The translations under genes and the position numbers were made by a program. DNA of 64,000 nucleotides from DATHZQ01 sp965216945 (GTDB lineage Bacteria; Actinomycetota; Acidimicrobiia; Spongiisociales; UBA5794): positions 3,844,001 to 3,908,000 of the forward strand of contig CBDCGU010000003.1 of NCBI GenBank assembly GCA_965216945.1. Reading direction: 5' to 3'. Within the stretch, counting starts at the first letter, position 1. The number at the start of each line of letters is the position of its first letter. This document shows positions 27,929 through 37,717 of this stretch, one piece after another. Below the pieces are notes generated by a model, which was given only the letters and a program-made list of their open reading frames with translations, was not told the DNA's origin and did not search any database.

Positions 27929-29015
27929 GCGCCGCGAACGGTGCGGCGACCCAGAAGGTCACCGGAAGCAGAGTTGCGGCCCGCCACGCCGCGTCGGCGC
28001 CGGCCAGTTCGACGCCATCGCGATCGACGAGACGCCAGGTTGCCCCCCGGGTGGTCGAGAAACGGCCCGTCCAATCCAGGGCACGCACCACCACGGGCCA
28101 GCGGTCGGGCGCCTGGATGCGCCGATCGGAGCTTCGTGGAGTCACCCAGATGACCAATGCGGCGATGCCTGCGTAGCTGAACACCTCCACCTCGGCGCTG
28201 AGCTCGATGGCGACATGGAACGCAATGGCGAGCCACACGGCAGCCCAACGCGTGCGGCGGAACAGCAGTCCGAGTCCGATGAAGATCTCAGTGGCGACGA
28301 CCACCTTGGCGAACCACCACTGGAAGCTCGGCGACGTCGCCACATCGAGCACTCCGACAGGGATTCCTCGAGCGGCGGCCGCATCCGCCTGTGATGCGAC
28401 CCGCAGCCTCAGCACGACGCCGTTGATCCAGTCCGGATCGAGCAGCTTGCTGATGCCCGACGCTGCATAGACCACCGCCATCTGAAAGCGCAGCAATGTG
28501 AGCGGCCAGCGAGGACCCATGCCGGGACCAAGCGATCGGATGCGACCCAACGCTGCATCCAACGAGATCCGCTCCCCGACGGGCATGAGGGCGAGCCCGA
28601 CCAGAAGCACCACGAGAAAGGCGCGATTGTGGTGGTAGTGGGTCTCGGTGACGAAGAGGTTGTAAACCAGGAAGCTCGCCGTGGTGATGGTGGCAGCCCG
28701 GGTGAAAAGCCCGGCGGCCGTCGAGATGGCGGCGACGGCCGCAACCCACATGGCCCCCATGTAGACGGTCTCGGGAAGCTCCGGATACCACCCGACGACG
28801 GGGATGTGAAACCTGTCGCGATAGGTCTCGCCGTGGAGCGATGCTGCGAGGAATGGCCCGAGATGGATCAGCACCAGCGGCCCCGCGGCAACACGAAGCA
28901 GCACTACAGCCCGGTAGTCGACGATCTCGTCGATCAGGCGGTCGGTGGCATCGGCCAGGCGACGGCGCAACGACGCCGGCCGGGCAGGTGACGGCTGAGC
29001 CGTTTGGCTGGTCAC
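27906..29015 (-). CDS. HTTM-domain membrane protein
   Basis: A 369-residue protein of the HTTM (vitamin K-dependent gamma-carboxylase-like) family, with about 8 hydrophobic helices. The segment RVAAGPLVLIHLGPFLAASL, YNLFVTETHYHHNRAFLVVLLVGL and FQMAVVYAASGISKLLDPDW are characteristic, the last with the conserved Ala-Gly-like turn and Lys. Function in bacteria is unclear. GTG 29015 overlaps the stop of the upstream gene (GTGA), indicating coupling. It converges with the MerR gene over 23 bases. Confidence 0.75.
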   Translation of the reverse strand: MTSQTAQPSPARPASLRRRLADATDRLIDEIVDYRAVVLLRVAAGPLVLIHLGPFLAASLHGETYRDRFHIPVVGWYPELPETVYMGAMWVAAVAAISTAAGLFTRAATITTASFLVYNLFVTETHYHHNRAFLVVLLVGLALMPVGERISLDAALGRIRSLGPGMGPRWPLTLLRFQMAVVYAASGISKLLDPDWINGVVLRLRVASQADAAAARGIPVGVLDVATSPSFQWWFAKVVVATEIFIGLGLLFRRTRWAAVWLAIAFHVAIELSAEVEVFSYAGIAALVIWVTPRSSDRRIQAPDRWPVVVRALDWTGRFSTTRGATWRLVDRDGVELAGADAAWRAATLLPVTFWVAAPFAALRRRRAR

Positions 29016-29467
29016 GGCGCCGCCGGCCTCGCGGCTCGTAGCACCACGGTCTCCGGTGGCGAGTCGTTGCGCCGCAGGGTCACGCTGGCCTCGAGCAACA
29101 CCGTTTCCCGGTCGGCCGGCGTGTTGGCTGCCACCCATTCGAGTGCGTGCTGAAGCGCATCCATCGTCGTGTCGACGCCGTAGGCTGCGTTGCTCTCGAC
29201 GGCGGGGTAGCTGAGCCCAGACTCGGTGACGAGATCCGACCAGCGGTAGCCACCGGGCCACGGTCCTTCGATCGGGTGACGCACACCGTCTGCGGTCACC
29301 CGCACGATGTCGGCCTGCCAGCGACTTGCTTCGGGGAACATCTGCCAGGCAAACACCCGCGAGCCTCCATAACCCGCCACCACGGCAATCAGAGACATCC
29401 CGATCGCAACGCCCACGACGACTCGGCGCCACCGCCGCAAACGGGGCGACGGCGACTCGCTCCGCAC
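29012..29467 (-). CDS. small single-pass membrane protein next to HTTM gene
   Basis: A 151-residue protein. After a basic head (PSPRLRRWRR) comes one transmembrane helix (VVVGVAIGMSLIAVVAGYGG), then an outside domain of about 115 residues with no recognised motif. It sits between Maf and the HTTM protein in the same operon (three bases after the Maf stop; GTGA overlap with HTTM). This pairing suggests it works with the HTTM protein. GTG 29467 follows AAGGGA at eight bases. Confidence 0.7.
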   Translation of the reverse strand: MRSESPSPRLRRWRRVVVGVAIGMSLIAVVAGYGGSRVFAWQMFPEASRWQADIVRVTADGVRHPIEGPWPGGYRWSDLVTESGLSYPAVESNAAYGVDTTMDALQHALEWVAANTPADRETVLLEASVTLRRNDSPPETVVLRAARPAAP

Positions 29468-29469
29468 CT

Positions 29470-30081
29470 TCAGCGTCCCTTGAGCCCGTACCGTGCCAGC
29501 GCAGGCACCACGGTCTCCAGAGGCAGGCCGATCACGTTGGATCGAGATCCCTCGACCGAGGCGACGAAACGGCCGCCCTCGCCCTGAAGGGCGTAACCGC
29601 CGGCCTTGTCGAGCGGCTCGCCCGATGCGGCGTACGACGCGGCCTCGGCCGGCGTCACGGCACGCATCGTGACGATCGACGTCACCGTCCCGCGCTCGAC
29701 CGCCCCGTTCCAGGGAGGCCGTATGGCGAAGCCGGTCACCACCTCGTGGCTCCGGTCCGCCAGACGCAGCAGCATTTCCGCGGCATCGGCAACGGAGACC
29801 GGTTTGCCCATTGGAGCGCCATCGAGGACGACGGTCGTGTCGCACGCCAGGACGCAGGCCGTCTCAGCCGCGGTCCTGGCGGCCTCCGTCGCCTTCGCCT
29901 CGGCCAGCCTGAGCACCATGTCGGCGGGCCCCTCGCCGGGGAGAGGCGACTCGTCGACGTCCGGCGCCCGCACCTCGAAATCGAAGCCGGCCATGGCGAG
30001 GAGGGCACGGCGACGTGGCGAGCCGCTGGCGAGGAGCAGGGTGGGACCGGGCTGGGGGGGCGTGTCTCGAGCGGTGGTCAC
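29470..30081 (-). CDS. maf: Maf-like nucleoside triphosphate pyrophosphatase
   Basis: A 203-residue Maf/YhdE protein. LLLASGSPRRRALLAMAG forms the phosphate-binding start, APDVDESP and LAEAKATEA hold the metal site, and DTTVVLDG with GKPVS and GSRSNVIGLPLE end the fold. It hydrolyses non-canonical or dTTP/UTP nucleotides. It starts at GTG 30081 and opens a three-gene operon with the small membrane protein and the HTTM protein. Confidence 0.9.
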   Translation of the reverse strand: MTTARDTPPQPGPTLLLASGSPRRRALLAMAGFDFEVRAPDVDESPLPGEGPADMVLRLAEAKATEAARTAAETACVLACDTTVVLDGAPMGKPVSVADAAEMLLRLADRSHEVVTGFAIRPPWNGAVERGTVTSIVTMRAVTPAEAASYAASGEPLDKAGGYALQGEGGRFVASVEGSRSNVIGLPLETVVPALARYGLKGR

Positions 30082-30169
30082 TGCGGCACCCTACCGCCGC
30101 CTGGAACCCTCCCCGCAGTATCGTGTCCGAGCCAACCGAGCCGATCCCCCCGAATCAGGAGCCCGTTGG

Positions 30170-31033
30170 ATGCGATGGCGCAAACTGGAAACGAGCAGCA
30201 ATGTCGAGGATCGACGGGGCACCGGCGGTGCGATCGCTGCGGGAGCCGGTGGGCTCGGCATCATCGGCCTCCTCATCGCCCTTCTCTTCGGTGGCGGGTC
30301 CGGTGGCGGCTTCGGCGGCATCGATGACCTCCTCGGGCAGATGCAGGGAGGCACCGCCCCCGCCCAGCCGACCGAACAGGCCGAGGAGTTCCAAGGCATC
30401 GACGAGGAGGAGGACTTCGTCCGCCGTGTGCTGGGTTCCACCGAGACGGTGTGGACCGACATCTTCGCTGCAGGTGGGCAGCAATACACCCCGGCGTCGC
30501 TCGTGTTGTTCGATGCACCCACCCCGTCGGCGTGCGGTGGAGCTCGTAGCGAAGTGGGGCCGCATTATTGCCCGCTCGACCAAACGATCTACGTCGACCT
30601 CAACTTCTTCGACGAGCTGAGACGACGCTTCGGAGCCAGCTCCGGCGACTTCGCTCAGGCCTACGTCATCGCTCACGAAGTTGCCCATCACGTTCAGAAC
30701 GAGCTCAACATCATGGACGAGGTCCAGCGACTGCAACGTTCCAATCCCAACGACGCCAACGAGCTGTCCGTCCGCCTCGAACTGCAAGCCGACTGCCTTG
30801 CCGGGGTGTGGGCCAACGCCATCTTCCTGCGGGAGGACATCCTCGAGCCGGGTGACATCGAGGAGGCGCTGAGCGCCGCGGCCGCCGTGGGTGATGACCG
30901 CATCCAGCAGGCCACGACGGGTCGGGTCAATCCCGAGTCGTGGACACACGGCTCCTCGGAACAGCGTGTTCAGTGGTTCAACGACGGCTACCGAAGCGGC
31001 GACCCCAACCAATGCGATACGTTCTCGGGTTGA
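30170..31033 (+). CDS. ypfJ: neutral zinc metallopeptidase (YpfJ family)
   Basis: A 287-residue protein anchored by one N-terminal helix (IIGLLIALLFGGG, residues 31-43) with Gly-rich flanks. The zinc motif HEVAHH lies at residues 169-174, and the later LELQADCLAGVWA segment supplies the third ligand. This is the usual YpfJ length and order. AGGA is 9 bases before ATG 30170, which fits MRWRK, the family start. Confidence 0.92.
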   Translation: MRWRKLETSSNVEDRRGTGGAIAAGAGGLGIIGLLIALLFGGGSGGGFGGIDDLLGQMQGGTAPAQPTEQAEEFQGIDEEEDFVRRVLGSTETVWTDIFAAGGQQYTPASLVLFDAPTPSACGGARSEVGPHYCPLDQTIYVDLNFFDELRRRFGASSGDFAQAYVIAHEVAHHVQNELNIMDEVQRLQRSNPNDANELSVRLELQADCLAGVWANAIFLREDILEPGDIEEALSAAAAVGDDRIQQATTGRVNPESWTHGSSEQRVQWFNDGYRSGDPNQCDTFSG

Positions 31034-31043
31034 GCGACGCGCC

Positions 31044-32030
31044 ATGACGATGCGAGCCATGCAGGTGAAGGAACTCGGTGGCATCGACCGTCTCGTCCTC
31101 GCGGAGACTCCGATACCTCAGCCGGATGAGGGGCAAGTGCGCGTGTCGGCTGCTGCCTGTGGCGTCAACTTCCCCGACATCCTCATGATCGCCGGCCAGT
31201 ACCAAGCCGATCCTCCGCTGCCCTTCTCCCCCGGCTTCGAGGTTGCGGGCACGATCAGCGCCCTCGGCGCCGGTGTCACGGGCCTCGAGCTGGGCCAGCG
31301 GGTTGCCGCCACACCGTGGTGGGGAGGCTATGCCGAGGAGGTCGTCATCGACGCCGCTGCTTGTGCTCCCATCCCCGATGCGCTCGAGTTCGCCGACGCC
31401 GCCGTACTCCCGATTGCGTTCGGCACGGCCTTGCACGCGCTGCGCGACCGCGGTCGGCTGACTGCCGGTGAGACGTTGCTGGTGACCGGAGCAACGGGCG
31501 GTACCGGCTCGGCAGCCGTGAAACTCGGCGTGTTGATGGGTGCCCGCGTGATCGCCGCGGTCGGCTCGCCGCAGAAGGCCGACCTCGCCCGGTCGATGGG
31601 GGCTCACGAGGTGATCGTGTATGGAGGCGAGGAGCGCTTGCGCGACGCGATCAAGCGGGCAACCGGCGGACGCGGAGCCGACGTGGTGTTCGACCCGGTG
31701 GGCGGCGACGTCACGGTCGACTGCCTGCGTGGCATGGCATGGGACGGGCGGCTCCTCATCGTCGGCTTCACGGCAGGGTCCATCCCGGAGCTGCCGGCCA
31801 ACCTGCCCCTGCTGAAGGGTTGCTCGATCGTCGGAGTGTTCTGGGGCCGGTGGAGGACGGCGGAGCCGGTTGCCGCCAGCGCCCAGTTCAACGAGCTGGC
31901 GGAATGGGTGGTCGCCGGTTCCCTCGATCCCGGAATCAGCAAGCGCTACCCGCTCGAGGACGCGCGTGATGCCTTGACCGCCATCGCAGAGCGCCGCGTC
32001 GCCGGCAAGGTCGTACTGACGATCAACTGA
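31044..32030 (+). CDS. zinc-free quinone oxidoreductase (MDR family)
   Basis: A 328-residue NADPH:quinone reductase of the medium-chain family. ACGVNFPDILMIAGQYQ starts the catalytic domain, and VTGATGGTGSAAVKLGVLMGA is the AxGGxG-type NADPH site near residue 150. There is no structural zinc cluster. ATG 31044 is used; a second ATG two codons later is possible. Its last 8 bases overlap the converging dehydrogenase. Confidence 0.88.
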   Translation: MTMRAMQVKELGGIDRLVLAETPIPQPDEGQVRVSAAACGVNFPDILMIAGQYQADPPLPFSPGFEVAGTISALGAGVTGLELGQRVAATPWWGGYAEEVVIDAAACAPIPDALEFADAAVLPIAFGTALHALRDRGRLTAGETLLVTGATGGTGSAAVKLGVLMGARVIAAVGSPQKADLARSMGAHEVIVYGGEERLRDAIKRATGGRGADVVFDPVGGDVTVDCLRGMAWDGRLLIVGFTAGSIPELPANLPLLKGCSIVGVFWGRWRTAEPVAASAQFNELAEWVVAGSLDPGISKRYPLEDARDALTAIAERRVAGKVVLTIN

Positions 32031-33210
32031 AGGCGTTGATTCCGGTGATCGCCTGGCCGAGGACCAGCGTGTGGATCTCGTTCGTGCCCTCGTACGTGTA
32101 GACGGACTCGAGGTTGTTCATGTGGCGGATCACCGGATAGGCGAGCGTTATGCCATTGGCGCCCAGGACGCTGCGGGCTTCGCGGGCAATGCTCAATGCG
32201 GAACGAACGTTGTCCAGCTTGCCCAACGACACGTGGGCCGGATCGAGGGTGCCGTCGTCGTGCTTTCGCCCGAGGTGCATCGCCAGGAGCATGCCTCGAT
32301 TGACCGCGACAACCATCTCGGCGAGCTTGCGCTGTGTCAGCTGGAACGAGGCTATGGGGAGGTCGAACTGCCGGCGGTCCTTGGCGTACTCGAGTGCCGA
32401 TTGGTAGCAGGCCCGGGCAGCCCCCATGGCGCCGAAAAGGATACCGAAGCGGGCCTCGTTCAGGCACGACAGCGGGCCCTTGAGACCGACGACCTCGGGC
32501 AGGACGGCATCGGCGGGCAACCGCACATCGTCGAGCACCAGCTCGGAGGTGACAGATGCCCGCAGCGAGAGCTTGCGTGGGATCGGCGCCGCCGAGAACC
32601 CCGGCGAGTCGGTGGGGACGATGAACCCCCGAATCCCGTGCTCGGTCTGCGCCCAGACGACGGCGACGTCGGCGATCGAGCCGTTGGTGATCCACATCTT
32701 GGAGCCGTTCAGCACCCAATCGTCACCACGGCGCACCGCTTGGGTCCGCATGCTGCCCGGGTCGCTGCCCGAGTCTGCCTCGGTCAAGCCAAAGCACCCG
32801 ATGACGTCGCCGGCCGCCATGGGCGGGAGCCACTCCTGCTTCTGCTCCTCGCTGCCGAAGGCCCAGATCGGGAACATCGCCAGCGAGCCCTGGACGGACA
32901 CGAAGCTTCGCACGCCGCTGTCCCCGTACTCGAGCTCGGTGCAGGCGAGGCCGTACGACACGGCATTGGTACCCGCGCACCCGTATCCCTCGAGGTGCAT
33001 GCCGAACAGTCCGAGAGCCGCCATCTCCTTGGCCAGCTCCACAGGGAACGTGCCTGCGTCGAACCAATCCGCGACGTCGGGCAGGACCCGCTCGGCGACA
33101 AAACGACGCACCGTGTCACGTACGAGGCGCTCCTCGTGAGTCAAGAGGTCATCGATGCCGAGGAAATCCATCGCGTCGATCTTCCCGGGGCGTATCGCCT
33201 TGTCGCTCAT
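32023..33210 (-). CDS. glutaryl-CoA dehydrogenase-like acyl-CoA dehydrogenase
   Basis: A 395-residue acyl-CoA dehydrogenase whose EGYGCAGTNAVSYGLACTELE and GDSGVRSFVSVQ segments are diagnostic for the glutaryl-CoA dehydrogenase clade. Catalytic Glu374 is in YEGTNEIHTLVLGQAI. Members oxidise and decarboxylate glutaryl-CoA to crotonyl-CoA, though some act on other acyl-CoAs. No neighbouring lysine-degradation gene helps decide. Confidence 0.85.
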   Translation of the reverse strand: MSDKAIRPGKIDAMDFLGIDDLLTHEERLVRDTVRRFVAERVLPDVADWFDAGTFPVELAKEMAALGLFGMHLEGYGCAGTNAVSYGLACTELEYGDSGVRSFVSVQGSLAMFPIWAFGSEEQKQEWLPPMAAGDVIGCFGLTEADSGSDPGSMRTQAVRRGDDWVLNGSKMWITNGSIADVAVVWAQTEHGIRGFIVPTDSPGFSAAPIPRKLSLRASVTSELVLDDVRLPADAVLPEVVGLKGPLSCLNEARFGILFGAMGAARACYQSALEYAKDRRQFDLPIASFQLTQRKLAEMVVAVNRGMLLAMHLGRKHDDGTLDPAHVSLGKLDNVRSALSIAREARSVLGANGITLAYPVIRHMNNLESVYTYEGTNEIHTLVLGQAITGINAFS

Positions 33211-33306
33211 GGCAGCCTCACCTCATCGACAGTGTCCACAGTTTGGCCGATCCCGGCGCCGAGAGAAACCACGGCGGCCGGCCGCACGGACCGCTAGGTT
33301 CTCCGG

Positions 33307-34311
33307 ATGCCTGAGCTCCCGCCGCGCCTTCCGCTGGCTCTGCTGCCGACCGCGCTGCAGAGAGTCGATGCGCTCCGCACGCTCTGGGATGGCCCAACCG
33401 TCTGGGTGAAGCGAGACGATCTCACGGGATTCGGCACGTCGGGCAACAAGATCCGCAAGCTGGAGTTCCACCTCGCCGCCGCTCGGGAGCGGGGCGCCGA
33501 CACGATCATCACGTGCGGCGCTGCGCAGTCCAACCACTGCCGAGCCACGGCCCTCGCTGCTGCCTCTCTCGGGCTGCGATCGATCCTGTTGCTGCGCACC
33601 CCCGACGGCACCGCTCCCGCATCCGCCACCGGCAACTACCTCCTGGATCGGCTCGCCGGCGCCGATATCCGCTTCGTCACGCCGGGCGCATACGAGCGTC
33701 GCAACGAAATGATGGCTGAGACCGCAAACGATGTGGCGCAATCCGGACGCACGGCGTGGGTGATCCCCGAGGGCGCATCCGACGTGCTGGGCATGTGGGG
33801 GTTCGTGCTTGCGATGCGTGAGCTCGACCAACAGCTCGGCGGGGTCGACGCCACGTTCTCTGCCGTCTGGCACGCATCCTCGTCGGGAGCGACGACCGCA
33901 GGCCTCGGCTGGGCCGCAGACCGGCTCGGTCTCGACATCCCGATCGTCGCCTGCTCCGTCGGCGATGCGGTGCCGGACCTGTGGGACCGGGTCCGTACGA
34001 TCTGGGAGGAAGCCGTCGCATCGAGCGGCGGATCGCTCCCCCAGCCGGATCTCGACGTGACCGACGACCACGTCGGCCTGGGCTACGGCAAAACGACAAC
34101 CGAGGAGCTCCTCGCTCAGGTGGAGATCTCGCGCCACACCGGCCTCATCCTCGATCCCACCTACACCGGCAAGGCCCTGGCGGGCCTCCGGACCGAGATT
34201 CTCGCCGGCCGGTACACGGCCGACGAGCACGTGCTGTTCTGGCATACGGGTGGCGGCTTTGCGGTCTTTGCCCACGACTTCAGCGAGGCGCTCGGTTCCT
34301 CCGCTGGATGA
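33307..34311 (+). CDS. dcyD: D-cysteine desulfhydrase / ACC-deaminase family enzyme
   Basis: A 334-residue PLP enzyme. The Schiff-base lysine is Lys48 in SGNKIRKLEFH, and AAQSNHCRATALAA and SSGATTAGL form the cofactor clamp. Length and order fit the D-cysteine desulfhydrase / 1-aminocyclopropane-1-carboxylate deaminase group. Which of the two activities applies cannot be told from these motifs. ATG 33307 has no obvious ribosome site. Confidence 0.85.
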   Translation: MPELPPRLPLALLPTALQRVDALRTLWDGPTVWVKRDDLTGFGTSGNKIRKLEFHLAAARERGADTIITCGAAQSNHCRATALAAASLGLRSILLLRTPDGTAPASATGNYLLDRLAGADIRFVTPGAYERRNEMMAETANDVAQSGRTAWVIPEGASDVLGMWGFVLAMRELDQQLGGVDATFSAVWHASSSGATTAGLGWAADRLGLDIPIVACSVGDAVPDLWDRVRTIWEEAVASSGGSLPQPDLDVTDDHVGLGYGKTTTEELLAQVEISRHTGLILDPTYTGKALAGLRTEILAGRYTADEHVLFWHTGGGFAVFAHDFSEALGSSAG

Positions 34312-34323
34312 GCGATCGGTGGG

Positions 34324-35034
34324 TCAGCCTGCCATGTCGAACAGCGTGCCCTGAGGGTCGGGCCGGACGTAGCGGGGAACCCCCGTCCAAGGGAGCGCGT
34401 CCATGAACGCCCAGCTGCGGCGATGAATCGCCGACGGGCCCCAATGCTGGAGGGCCGCCTTGTGGCGGGGCCCCGGATAGCCCTTGTTGGCATCGAACAG
34501 GTAGTGGGGATAGTGCTCGGATTCGGCTCGCATGATCCTGTCCCGAGTCACCTTGGCCAGAATCGATGCGGCCGAGATCGACAGCGAGGTCCGATCGCCG
34601 CGCACGATCCTCTCGGTGGTTCCGTCACCGACAAAGTCCCAATTGCCGTCGAGCAACACCTTGTCGGGCGTCATTGCGAGCTGGTCGAGGGCGCGGCGGG
34701 CCGCCAGCCGTTGCGCATCGGCCATCCCGAGCTCGTCGCACTCGGCGTGTGAGGCGTGACCGACTGCCCACGCCGCACACCATGAAGCGATGCGTTGGAA
34801 CAGGGCCTCGCGCTCATCCTCGGTCAGCATCTTCGAGTCGCGGACCTTGTAGACCCGCCGGTCTCGCGGAACCATCGCAACGCCCACCGAGAGCGGGCCG
34901 GCCCACGCCCCGCGTCCCACCTCGTCCAGTCCCACGACGAATCGCTTGCCCTCCTCCCAGCAACGTCGCTCGACGGCCAGCGTCGGCGCCTTGCGTTGGA
35001 TCGCCTTGCGGAGTCGCGGGACGGTAGAGGTCAC
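34324..35034 (-). CDS. rnhB: ribonuclease HII
   Basis: A 236-residue RNase H2. GLDEVGRGAWAGP holds the first two catalytic acids (Asp37, Glu38), DGNWDF the third, and SAASILAKVTRD the conserved Ser-Ile-Leu-Ala-Lys stretch. YPHYLFDANKGYPGPRHKAALQ and the closing C-terminal FDMAG are also typical. GTG 35034 is chosen as the first codon before the conserved PRLRKAIQRK; an in-frame start upstream would add ten residues. Confidence 0.92.
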   Translation of the reverse strand: MTSTVPRLRKAIQRKAPTLAVERRCWEEGKRFVVGLDEVGRGAWAGPLSVGVAMVPRDRRVYKVRDSKMLTEDEREALFQRIASWCAAWAVGHASHAECDELGMADAQRLAARRALDQLAMTPDKVLLDGNWDFVGDGTTERIVRGDRTSLSISAASILAKVTRDRIMRAESEHYPHYLFDANKGYPGPRHKAALQHWGPSAIHRRSWAFMDALPWTGVPRYVRPDPQGTLFDMAG

Positions 35035-35073
35035 CCGCGGCACGATAGCGGCGAGGGGCGCCACGGCTCTGGA

Positions 35074-35625
35074 TCAATTGAGGCGCGGGTCGACCGGGTA
35101 GTTGGCGAACCACGAGAGTCGCGAGTCCTGCCGACCCAACACATCACGCCACAGCCGCTGCGGATCGGGAGAGAACACGTCTGAGCGCTTCGCATCCAGC
35201 ACGAACCATGAGTTGACGGCGACCTCCATCTCCAGCTGGCCGGGCACCCATCCCGCATAGCCTGCAAACACCCGGCATCGCCTCACACCGCCAAGGGTCT
35301 CCGGATCCGAGGCCAGGTCTGCGAGGCCGACGTCCTCGAGCACCGGGGCCCAGGTCTCGGGCGGGTCGCCCGGGCGCTCGACGAGACCGATCGCCACGTC
35401 CGGAGTCACCGGTCCACCCACGAACACAACGCACGGATCCGTCGCCACATCTGCCCACGATGGCAGGTGTTCGCGAACCGGAATGTCGGATGGCCGGTTC
35501 AGCACGAGGCCGAGGGCACCTTCCTCGTCGTCGTGCTCCACCATGAAGACGACAGACCGCCAGAAGTTGGGGTCTCCCAACTCCGGGGTGGCCACGAGCA
35601 GCTTTCCTGCGAGGCTCTCCGTCAT
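35074..35625 (-). CDS. YqgE/AlgH family protein
   Basis: A 183-residue AlgH/YqgE (DUF179) protein. SLAGKLLVATPELGDPNFWRSV opens the fold, FMVEHDDEEGALGLVLNRP and VFVGGPV follow, and RVFAGYAGWVPGQLEMEV is the best conserved block. Function is not established biochemically. ATG 35625 begins right before the domain. The reading frame continues upstream without conserved content. Confidence 0.9.
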   Translation of the reverse strand: MTESLAGKLLVATPELGDPNFWRSVVFMVEHDDEEGALGLVLNRPSDIPVREHLPSWADVATDPCVVFVGGPVTPDVAIGLVERPGDPPETWAPVLEDVGLADLASDPETLGGVRRCRVFAGYAGWVPGQLEMEVAVNSWFVLDAKRSDVFSPDPQRLWRDVLGRQDSRLSWFANYPVDPRLN

Positions 35626-35754
35626 GGTCGTTTCGATCGGGATGGCTGCTTCCGGCCACGCTCGGGGTGCAGCCGGAGGACTCGGCACACTAGTTCCCAT
35701 CGGCCCTGTGCCCGGGACGGCGGTCGCAGCTACGCTCGCCACGGAGGTGACAAC

Positions 35755-36384
35755 ATGCAGCTCACGAGTTCCAGCTTCGCGGACGGCGAATTCATTCCGG
35801 GGGACTACGCCTTCGGTCTGCCCGATCCCGCAACCCACGTCACATTCGGAGGCAACCACAACCCGCACTTGTCCTGGACCGACGTGCCGGATGGAACCCG
35901 TTCGTTTGCGCTGATCTGCAGCGACGACGACGCTCCCACCAATCCCGACGACGTGAACCAGGAAGGGCGCGAAGTGCCCGCCGACTTGCCGCGTGCGGAG
36001 TTCTTTCACTGGGTCGTCGTGGACCTGCCGAGTGATTGCAGACGCATCGATGCCGGCGAGTTCTCCTCCGGCGTCGTGGAACACGGCAAGGACGCCGGCA
36101 CCGGCCCCCATGGCGCCCGCCAGGGCATCAACGACTACACGGGTTGGTTCGAAGGCGACGTGGGCATGGAGGGCGACTACTACGGCTACGACGGCCCGTG
36201 CCCTCCGTGGAACGATGCCCGCGTACACCGCTACACGTTCACGCTCTACGCCCTCGAGTTGGATGAGACCCCCGTCAGTGGTCGGTTCACCGGCCCCGAC
36301 GTGCGATCGGCGATCGAGGGTCACGTCCTGGCCACGGCGTCGCTGGGCGGCCGCTACACACTCAACCCCCGGCTGATGAACTGA
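35755..36384 (+). CDS. YbhB/YbcL-type PEBP protein
   Basis: A 209-residue phosphatidylethanolamine-binding-protein relative (YbhB/YbcL). TSSSFADGEFIP starts the fold; GGNHNPHLSWTDVPDGTRSFALICSDDDAP carries the ligand-site Asp/Pro block, and EFFHWVVVDLP with GYDGPCPPWND and HRYTFTLYAL complete it. It probably binds a small ligand and may be a protease or kinase inhibitor homologue. GGAGGTGA sits 4 bases before ATG 35755. Confidence 0.9.
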   Translation: MQLTSSSFADGEFIPGDYAFGLPDPATHVTFGGNHNPHLSWTDVPDGTRSFALICSDDDAPTNPDDVNQEGREVPADLPRAEFFHWVVVDLPSDCRRIDAGEFSSGVVEHGKDAGTGPHGARQGINDYTGWFEGDVGMEGDYYGYDGPCPPWNDARVHRYTFTLYALELDETPVSGRFTGPDVRSAIEGHVLATASLGGRYTLNPRLMN

Positions 36385-36528
36385 GCAGAATCCTCCTCGC
36401 CCCCGCCTCGCGGGAAACGGGCCGCTCGTGTCGAGGGTGGTCGTACCTTTCCGGCTGAGGATCGCTGCCCGGGGCGAGCAATCGCCTCCACCGGCAGGTG
36501 CTACCGGCGGACGCCTAGGCTCGTCGTG

Positions 36529-37599
36529 ATGGAGCGCGAACTCGTCCGCAGCCTTCCCAAGGCGGTGCTACACGACCATCTCGACGGCGGCCTGCGCGTC
36601 TCCACCGTCATCGAGCTCGCCGAGGACCACGGCTACGACGGACTACCCGTTTCCGATCCTCAGGGCTTGGCCGACTGGTTCCATCAAGGCGAGTCGGGAT
36701 CGCTGGAGCGCTACCTGGCTGCATTCGATCAGACGGTGGCAGTGATGCAGACGGCCGATGCTCTCAGTCGAGTCGCCTACGAGTGCCTCGTCGATCACGC
36801 CGCCGAGGGCGTCGTGTACGCCGAGATCCGGTTCGCGCCCGCGTTGCACGTCCAACGTGGCTTGGCCTACGACGAGATCATCGAAGCCGTGATCGACGGC
36901 TTGGCGCGAGGGAAACGGGACACCGGAGTCGTCTTCGGCGTGGTGATCGACGCCCTGCGCCAGAGTTCCGGCTCCGATGCGGTGGTGCGTGCCGCCGTCC
37001 CGTTCCTCCACACCGGCGTCGTGGGGTTCGACCTCTCCGGACCCGAGGCCGGGAATCCCCCGGACGCTCATCTGGCGGAATGCCGGCTGGCTCGGGAATC
37101 GGGTCTGGGGCTCACGCTGCACGCCGGCGAAGGGGCCGGACCGGAGAGCATCTGGCGGGCCTACGGGCGGTGCCATGCCCAGCGTATCGGCCACGGTGTG
37201 CGCATCATCGAGGACACGATCGTCCGCAACGGAGAGATCGTCGCATGCGGCGACCTGGCCCGCACCATCCGCGACCATCGCGTCCTGCTGGAAGTGTGCC
37301 CGACCTCCAACCTCCACACGGGAATCGCGGCGACGCCTCCCGACCATCCCATCGGGGCGCTTTACCGCGCCGGCTTCAACCTCAGCATCAGCACCGACAA
37401 CCGCCTCATGAGCGGCGTCACGATGACGGACGAGTACTTGCTCGCTTCGGACCACCACGGCTTCACGGTGGACGACCTGGAAGCGGTGACGGTCAACGCC
37501 CTCGAGGCCGGGTTCGGCGACTGGCCGGAACGCCGCCGCCTCCGCGACGAGATCGTCCGCCCGGCGTACGCCGCTGCCCGCCGGCAGGGTACGGGATGA
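36529..37599 (+). CDS. add: adenosine deaminase
   Basis: A 356-residue metal-dependent purine deaminase. HDHLDGG supplies the two N-terminal zinc histidines (with HxH at residues 15-17), HAGEG holds the third, RIGHGVR and STDNRLMSGV carry the catalytic and fourth metal ligand. It converts adenosine to inosine in purine salvage; the nearby hpt gene, in the next cluster, would recycle the base. A GTG three bases earlier is also possible. Confidence 0.92.
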   Translation: MERELVRSLPKAVLHDHLDGGLRVSTVIELAEDHGYDGLPVSDPQGLADWFHQGESGSLERYLAAFDQTVAVMQTADALSRVAYECLVDHAAEGVVYAEIRFAPALHVQRGLAYDEIIEAVIDGLARGKRDTGVVFGVVIDALRQSSGSDAVVRAAVPFLHTGVVGFDLSGPEAGNPPDAHLAECRLARESGLGLTLHAGEGAGPESIWRAYGRCHAQRIGHGVRIIEDTIVRNGEIVACGDLARTIRDHRVLLEVCPTSNLHTGIAATPPDHPIGALYRAGFNLSISTDNRLMSGVTMTDEYLLASDHHGFTVDDLEAVTVNALEAGFGDWPERRRLRDEIVRPAYAAARRQGTG

Positions 37600-37717
37600 G
37601 GACCCGCCGGTTCGGCGACCGATGAGCAACAACGTAACGGATGACTCGACGTTGTCTGCCGTACCGGCTCTCGGGCTCTTTCCGCAGCCCGCCAGGGGAG
37701 CCTCGCTACTCGCCTGC